NCBI GenBank assembly: GCA_002491225.1
Contig: DKVN01000152.1
Location: forward strand, 1 to 28,251
Origin: Faecalibacterium sp. UBA7177
GTDB taxonomy: Bacteria; Bacillota; Clostridia; Oscillospirales; Ruminococcaceae
Direction of reading: 5' to 3'
Length of the DNA stretch: 28,251 nucleotides
Part shown: one piece after another, positions 25,498 through 28,251 of the stretch
How positions within the stretch are numbered: position 1 is the stretch's first letter
How the letters are laid out: each line of letters begins with the position of its first letter
Made by a program: the position numbers and the translations under genes
The notes under the pieces: generated by a model
The model's database searches: none
What the model saw: the letters and a program-made list of their open reading frames with translations, nothing else
Told to the model about the DNA's origin: nothing

Positions 25498-25571
25498 GCA
25501 TCGCGGCCTGCCCGGGCCGCCCAACTTTACAGCCCCGGCTTTACAGTTCGGTGACAGAATCCCGATAAGGT

Positions 25572-25600
25572 TTGACAGACGGCCCAAACTGGCCTATACT
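25572..25600 (+). promoter_or_regulatory. promoter of smpB
   Basis: TTGACA (25572-25577) and TATACT (25595-25600) with 17-bp spacing, giving a start about 33 nt before ATG 25640. Confidence 0.85.
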
Positions 25601-25639
25601 GAATACAGGGCAATGGGCCCGTAAAAGGGGGTGGCGGGG

Positions 25640-26113
25640 ATGCCGCAGCAACAGCAGGCGGTCAAGACCATCGCGGTGAACCGGCAGGCCCGTCACGAAT
25701 ACTTTGTGATCGAGGCGCTGGAGACCGGCATCGCCCTGGTGGGCACCGAGGTCAAAAGCCTGCGCACCGGCGCGGTCAACCTCAAGGACGCCTGGGTCGA
25801 GGTGCAAAACGGCGAACTGGTGGTGCAGGGCATGCACATCAGCCCCTACGAAAAGGGCAACATCTTCAACCGGGATCCGGTGCGCCCCCGCAAGCTGCTG
25901 GCGCACAAAAACGAGATCCGGCGGCTCTCGCAGCAGATCAAGCTGCAGGGCTACACCCTGGTGCCTCTCTCGCTCTACTTCAAGCGCGGGCGGGTCAAGC
26001 TGGAGCTGGGCCTCTGCAAGGGCAAAAAGCTCTACGACAAGCGCGCCAGCGCCGCCGCGCGGGATGCCAAACGCGACATCGACCGCGCCATGAAAAGCCA
26101 GAACCGCCCCTGA
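25640..26113 (+). CDS. smpB: SsrA-binding protein
   Basis: Binds the tRNA-like domain of tmRNA and delivers it to stalled ribosomes for trans-translation. The 157-residue product has the family landmarks NRQARHEYFVIE, a GIALVGTEVKSLR stretch, the conserved HISPYEKGN, RPRKLLAHKNEI and the basic C-terminal tail GRVKLELGLCKGKKLYDKR that enters the mRNA channel. ATG 25640 is preferred to the in-frame GTG 25631, because AGGGGGTGG (25626-25634), which includes that GTG, is the ribosome binding site. It lies 90 nt upstream of ssrA, its RNA partner, a common arrangement in Firmicutes. Confidence 0.97.
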   Translation: MPQQQQAVKTIAVNRQARHEYFVIEALETGIALVGTEVKSLRTGAVNLKDAWVEVQNGELVVQGMHISPYEKGNIFNRDPVRPRKLLAHKNEIRRLSQQIKLQGYTLVPLSLYFKRGRVKLELGLCKGKKLYDKRASAAARDAKRDIDRAMKSQNRP

Positions 26114-26136
26114 CGTATGCCGGGCGGCCAGCTGGC

Positions 26137-26171
26137 GCAGATTGGCCGCAGATTGGCCAGCGCAATATGTT
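26137..26171 (+). promoter_or_regulatory. likely ssrA promoter carrying an 11-nt tandem repeat
   Basis: TTGGCC (26142-26147) and TATGTT (26166-26171) are 18 bp apart. GCAGATTGGCC is duplicated exactly (26137-26147 and 26148-26158), so a second TTGGCC lies closer to the -10. Between it and the mature RNA, GGGGCC/GGCCCC (26179-26194) form a hairpin in the 5' leader removed by RNase P. Confidence 0.5.
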
Positions 26172-26203
26172 GTGACCCGGGGCCGGGCGGCCCCAAACGA
26201 TAT

Positions 26204-26553
26204 GGGGATGTAAAGGTTTCGACGGGGGGAGGAAAGCGCGAGCAGCGGGTAGTGGACGGGGGCCACACTCTAAACGCCTCCAAAAAAATAGCTAACAACA
26301 ACGAATTAGCTGTCGCTGCCTGATCACAGGCGGCTGTCCTGCCCACTGTAGTGTCGTGTGGGGCCAGGGCATCATTTAGACACTGAACGTGAGCCGCCTC
26401 AAGCTTTGCGGGCGGCCATGACCCCATGAAGCTACCAAAACGTCGGCCTGTTTGCCGGCCTGGCGCGGCGGGAATGTTGTAGACAAACTGCACCCGGAGA
26501 TACTCTCGCGGACCTCCTTTCGGACACGGGTTCGATTCCCGTCATCTCCACCA
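26204..26553 (+). ncRNA. ssrA: transfer-messenger RNA (tmRNA)
   Basis: A 350-nt tmRNA that rescues stalled ribosomes and tags the nascent chain for proteolysis. The 5' end GGGGATG (26204-26210) pairs with CATCTCC (26543-26549) in the acceptor stem, followed by encoded ACCA. The T-loop GGTTCGATTCC lies at 26529-26539, and the conserved 5' GTAAAGGTTTCGAC at 26210-26223. The tag frame starts at the GCC resume codon (26276) and ends at TGA (26321-26323), encoding ASKKIANNNELAVAA; the C-terminal AVAA is a variant of the usual ALAA degron. It is a single-piece tmRNA, not permuted, directly after smpB. Confidence 0.98.
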
Positions 26554-26554
26554 C

Positions 26555-26610
26555 ACAAACAAAATCCGAACCTTAAGCCAGTTGGCGGAGGGTTCGGATT
26601 TTGTGTTTTA
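26555..26610. terminator. intrinsic terminator after ssrA
   Basis: AAAATCCGAACC (26561-26572) and GGTTCGGATTTT (26591-26602) are perfect inverted arms, extended by CAC/GTG outside and followed by TTTTA. The A-rich left side makes it potentially bidirectional. Confidence 0.8.
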
Positions 26611-26643
26611 TGCGATGATCTGGCATAATACCAAGGCTCTGGG

Positions 26644-26688
26644 GGCAGACGGGAGGGTTATCAGCCTTTCCTGTCTGCCTCTTTTTTT
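26644..26688 (+). terminator. second intrinsic terminator downstream of ssrA
   Basis: GGCAGAC (26644-26650) pairs with GTCTGCC (26673-26679); the inner GGGAGG/CCTTTCC continues the stem. TC plus TTTTTTT (26682-26688) follows. Confidence 0.8.
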
Positions 26689-26717
26689 CCAAGCGAGGAG
26701 ACAGATGACCCCAGGCA

Positions 26718-26787
26718 AAGACGGTTCTGTCGAGATAAAGATTCATCGTAGGTATGTCACTCTGATCGAGACGAAAGAAGCGTCTCC
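26718..26787. repeat. REP-like imperfect hairpin repeat
   Basis: AAGACGGTTCTGTCGAGA (26719-26736) is roughly complementary to CGAGACGAAAGAAGCGTCT (26767-26785), giving a long imperfect hairpin. A related sequence in the opposite orientation to the second arm occurs at 28123-28152. Similar GACGGTTCTTTTGTC hairpins recur around REP-associated transposases and other mobile elements of Clostridia (recalled knowledge). No gene is seen in 26700-26890. Confidence 0.5.
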
Positions 26788-26841
26788 CTATCTACCGTCT
26801 CCCTGCCTTTTAATAAGTGTAAATTATTTTTATTCTTATTA

Positions 26842-26870
26842 TTGATATTAATGCTCTTATATGATATATT
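26842..26870 (+). promoter_or_regulatory. possible promoter of the DUF2089 gene
   Basis: TTGATA (26842-26847) and TATATT (26865-26870) with 17-bp spacing. The leader would be only about 14 nt, and the region is AT-rich, so other boxes are possible. Confidence 0.35.
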
Positions 26871-26890
26871 TGAGTTGCGAGGTGATAACA

Positions 26891-27622
26891 ATGGCAAAGC
26901 TGATTTCTTCTTGTCCCGTTTGTAAAAAGGCTTTAAGCGTACCTGTATTGAAATGTACCAGCTGTGGGTTGGAGTTAAAAAATGATTTTGAGTTAAGCCC
27001 ATTTGACCTCTTGCCGGAGGAACAGTATAACTTTCTTCTTGCGTTTTTGAAGAATAGGGGGAATCTAAAGGCCGTACAGGAGCAGTTGAACTTCTCCTAC
27101 CTCGTGGCAAAGGAAAAGCTGGGTGATCTTCTATCCTCTTTGGGGCTGGATAATACGCCTTCAGAAGATGTGAAAGGAGCGGTTGATATGACAGGATGGG
27201 AAAAAAACGAAAACAGCACAAGAGCCTCCGATATTGTTCGCGCAAAGCTGATTTCCTGTGGGGGAAAAGCGGTTGTCCATACTTTGCAGGGAAAAGCATA
27301 TTCCGTGTGGGTGGAATCTCCGACCACTTTTGCATGTGATAAAATTACAAGTTATACTTATGACATTTTTGATGTTATCGTCGAACACATCGTTTCTCAT
27401 GGCGGCAAAGCGCGAAAAGGGAGCGGGCGTGGACGCTTGGGCGATTCTCATTGTGAAGAAGATACGATTGCAGCAGCAATTTTGGAGAATTACTGGCATA
27501 GCGACACCGGCCTTGATCCTGGGTTTGTTATGGTAGCCATTTTAGAATGGGCGGGCATTGTCCACAACCGTCGTGGCTATGCCGAACTGACGCCAGAATA
27601 TCGGATCAGGCGTGGCATTTAA
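26891..27622 (+). CDS. DUF2089-type zinc-ribbon protein with an extra C-terminal domain
   Basis: A 243-residue protein. Residues 1-90 match the DUF2089 pattern: a zinc ribbon with C8, C11, C22 and C25, then LSPFDLLPEEQYNFLLAFLKNRGNLKAVQ-type helices and a helix-turn-helix-like end (FSYLVAKEKLGDLLSSLGL), suggesting DNA binding. The region from about 115 to 243 is not one I recognise; it contains GGKARKGSGRGRLGDSHCEEDTIA and a final LTPEYRIRRGI. GAGGTGAT about 5 nt before ATG 26891 fixes the start; the upstream in-frame codons lack a site. Composition is clearly AT-richer than the genes before ssrA, consistent with acquisition. It starts a run of small genes on the same strand. Confidence 0.75.
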   Translation: MAKLISSCPVCKKALSVPVLKCTSCGLELKNDFELSPFDLLPEEQYNFLLAFLKNRGNLKAVQEQLNFSYLVAKEKLGDLLSSLGLDNTPSEDVKGAVDMTGWEKNENSTRASDIVRAKLISCGGKAVVHTLQGKAYSVWVESPTTFACDKITSYTYDIFDVIVEHIVSHGGKARKGSGRGRLGDSHCEEDTIAAAILENYWHSDTGLDPGFVMVAILEWAGIVHNRRGYAELTPEYRIRRGI

Positions 27623-27637
27623 TGGGGGCCTTTATCA

Positions 27638-27940
27638 ATGGAGTTAGCCGTTCAATTTGAAAAAGAATTAGAGGATAAGATGTTTCTTGCAAAAAAGGAT
27701 TGTAAATATCCCGCTACCCGTTTTAGACAGATGCTAAAAGAACGAGGCGGAGTTGGAGCTGCAAAATATCTGATTCAGGAAGGAATCAACGGGAAAGTAT
27801 CAGACGGATTTACAAGACTGGCATGGCTTGAGCAAAGGCCAGATCTAACTTTAGAAGATTCTGTGTGTAAAACAGAATATCAATCGCTGTTTACCCGCGA
27901 AGAGATTGAGTATTGCATGAAAATGCTATCCCGAAAATGA
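27638..27940 (+). CDS. small protein of unknown function (widespread ~95-residue domain)
   Basis: A 100-residue soluble protein with no signal peptide. The pattern KKDCKYPATRFRQMLKERGG, then AKYLIQEG, then SDGFTRLAWLEQRPDLTLEDSV and FTREEIEYCMKML recalls a small domain seen, alone or at the C-terminus of larger hypothetical proteins, in many bacteria; I know no function for it. GGGGG (27624-27628) lies 9 nt before ATG 27638, only 15 nt after the DUF2089 gene, so the two are probably cotranscribed. AT-rich codon use matches its neighbour. Confidence 0.7.
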   Translation: MELAVQFEKELEDKMFLAKKDCKYPATRFRQMLKERGGVGAAKYLIQEGINGKVSDGFTRLAWLEQRPDLTLEDSVCKTEYQSLFTREEIEYCMKMLSRK

Positions 27941-27969
27941 AAGCAGCTTAGGTAGGGAGATGGGCCTTT

Positions 27970-28104
27970 ATGATCACCCTGTTTCGTTTTATATTTGCAA
28001 TACTGATACTTCCGTTTAGACCTTTTGCTGGACTTCTTCGTTCCTTATGCTGGGTTACAGTTGGGTTCTGGTATGGTTTGCTTTTCAGAGGCAACAAGCG
28101 GTAA
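27970..28104 (+). CDS. 44-residue membrane peptide
   Basis: ATG 27970 to TAA 28104 encodes MITLFRFIFAILILPFRPF followed by a second hydrophobic stretch ending in WYGLLFRGNKR. The peptide is mostly hydrophobic with Arg near both ends, so it should sit in the membrane as one or two short helices. AGGGAGATGG (27954-27963) gives a ribosome binding site about 7-10 nt upstream. It follows the 100-residue gene by 29 nt on the same strand. I do not recognise the family; toxin-like or small membrane regulator roles are speculation. Confidence 0.5.
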   Translation: MITLFRFIFAILILPFRPFAGLLRSLCWVTVGFWYGLLFRGNKR

Positions 28105-28122
28105 TTGACGAATTAAAGGACA

Positions 28123-28152
28123 GGGAGACGGTTCTTCTGTCTGAGAGGGACA
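28123..28152. repeat. REP-like repeat, second copy
   Basis: GGAGACGGTTCTTCTGTCT, then GAGAGGGACA, aligns with small gaps to the reverse complement of 26755-26787 (GGAGACGCTTCTTTCGTCT, then CAGAGTGACA). The two copies bracket the three small genes in opposite orientation. The expected second arm of the hairpin is not seen here. Confidence 0.45.
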
Positions 28153-28189
28153 CACATCGACAGGTAAAGTTACCCCTGCTCCAGATTAT

Positions 28190-28251
28190 CGGGTCAATCC
28201 TAAATTTTGTGTAAAGTCCATATTGGATGAGAATAGGGCAAGCTTTATTTG
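28190..28251 (+). mobile_element. possible insertion-sequence end (runs off window)
   Basis: GGGTCAATCCTAAATTTTG, followed by TGTAAA, resembles, in reverse, the TTTACACAAAAT-type termini of IS256/mutator-family elements as I remember them. No transposase is visible before the window ends, so this is a weak call. Confidence 0.25.

Noticed and set aside
26117..26323. 68-codon open frame ending in ELAVAA
   Set aside because: Its end is the tmRNA tag frame; the upstream codons lie in the promoter and in the structured part of ssrA. Not a separate gene.
1..28251. CRISPR array, rRNA, prophage structural genes or biosynthetic cluster
   Set aside because: I looked for regularly spaced repeats, rRNA landmarks, phage morphogenesis genes and NRPS/PKS/RiPP signatures and saw none; the only structured RNAs are the T-box and tmRNA.
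26204..28251. Second tmRNA 3' end (attR) inside the window
   Set aside because: No second copy of the GGTTCGATTCCCGTC end was found by eye downstream of 26553, so the island boundary, if any, is outside.

Overview
The window is bacterial chromosome, GC-rich (well over 60% by eye) from about 4 to 26 kb. It looks like an anaerobic Firmicute of the class Clostridia, probably close to Oscillospiraceae/Ruminococcaceae. The evidence is a leucine T-box leader, AGGAGG-type ribosome binding sites on nearly every gene, a pyrK/pyrD (NAD-linked) dihydroorotate dehydrogenase pair, a DUF4317 protein, and sigma-A promoters close to TTGACA/TATAAT. This placement is inference; no marker gene fixes the genus.

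Layout. (1) 1-3646: a DHH phosphoesterase sits between two paralogous polytopic membrane proteins, the first cut by the window edge. (2) 3643-8765: a promoter, a Leu-type T-box and leuA-leuC-leuD-leuB, closed by an intrinsic terminator. (3) 8941-13916: a promoter whose start region carries a 24-nt TetR-type palindrome drives a very long HAE1/RND exporter and a translationally coupled TetR regulator, ending in a bidirectional terminator. The RND gene has one extra G in a G6 run, and a 350-residue coiled-coil insertion whose core is unusually AT-rich. (4) 13948-15075, minus strand: DUF4317 protein. (5) 15315-19845: a DAACS-family symporter followed 36 nt later by pyrK-pyrD-pyrF-pyrE. (6) 19996-21849: kduI-kduD for unsaturated uronate breakdown. 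(7) 21887-24341: a MATE exporter and a Gfo/Idh/MocA oxidoreductase. (8) 24500-25497: a strong promoter and a three-repeat ricin-type lectin with a Lys/Ala/Pro tail and no signal peptide. (9) 25572-26688: smpB and the tmRNA gene ssrA, the trans-translation pair. (10) 26700-28251: an AT-richer accessory stretch starting just after ssrA, with a DUF2089-type zinc-ribbon protein, a 100-residue protein of unknown function, a 44-residue membrane peptide, REP-like inverted repeats and a possible insertion-sequence end.

How the parts work together. The leu operon is a complete leucine branch (2-oxoisovalerate to 2-oxoisocaproate) sensed through uncharged tRNA-Leu. The RND/TetR pair looks like a self-contained autoregulated efflux unit. 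The symporter and pyr genes probably share a transcript, covering the last three steps to UMP. KduI and KduD are consecutive steps. SmpB and tmRNA form one ribosome-rescue system, and the 3' end of ssrA is a classic integration site, which fits the change in composition after it. The least explained items are the cytoplasmic lectin with a histone-like tail, the mosaic coiled coil in the RND pump, and the small genes behind ssrA.
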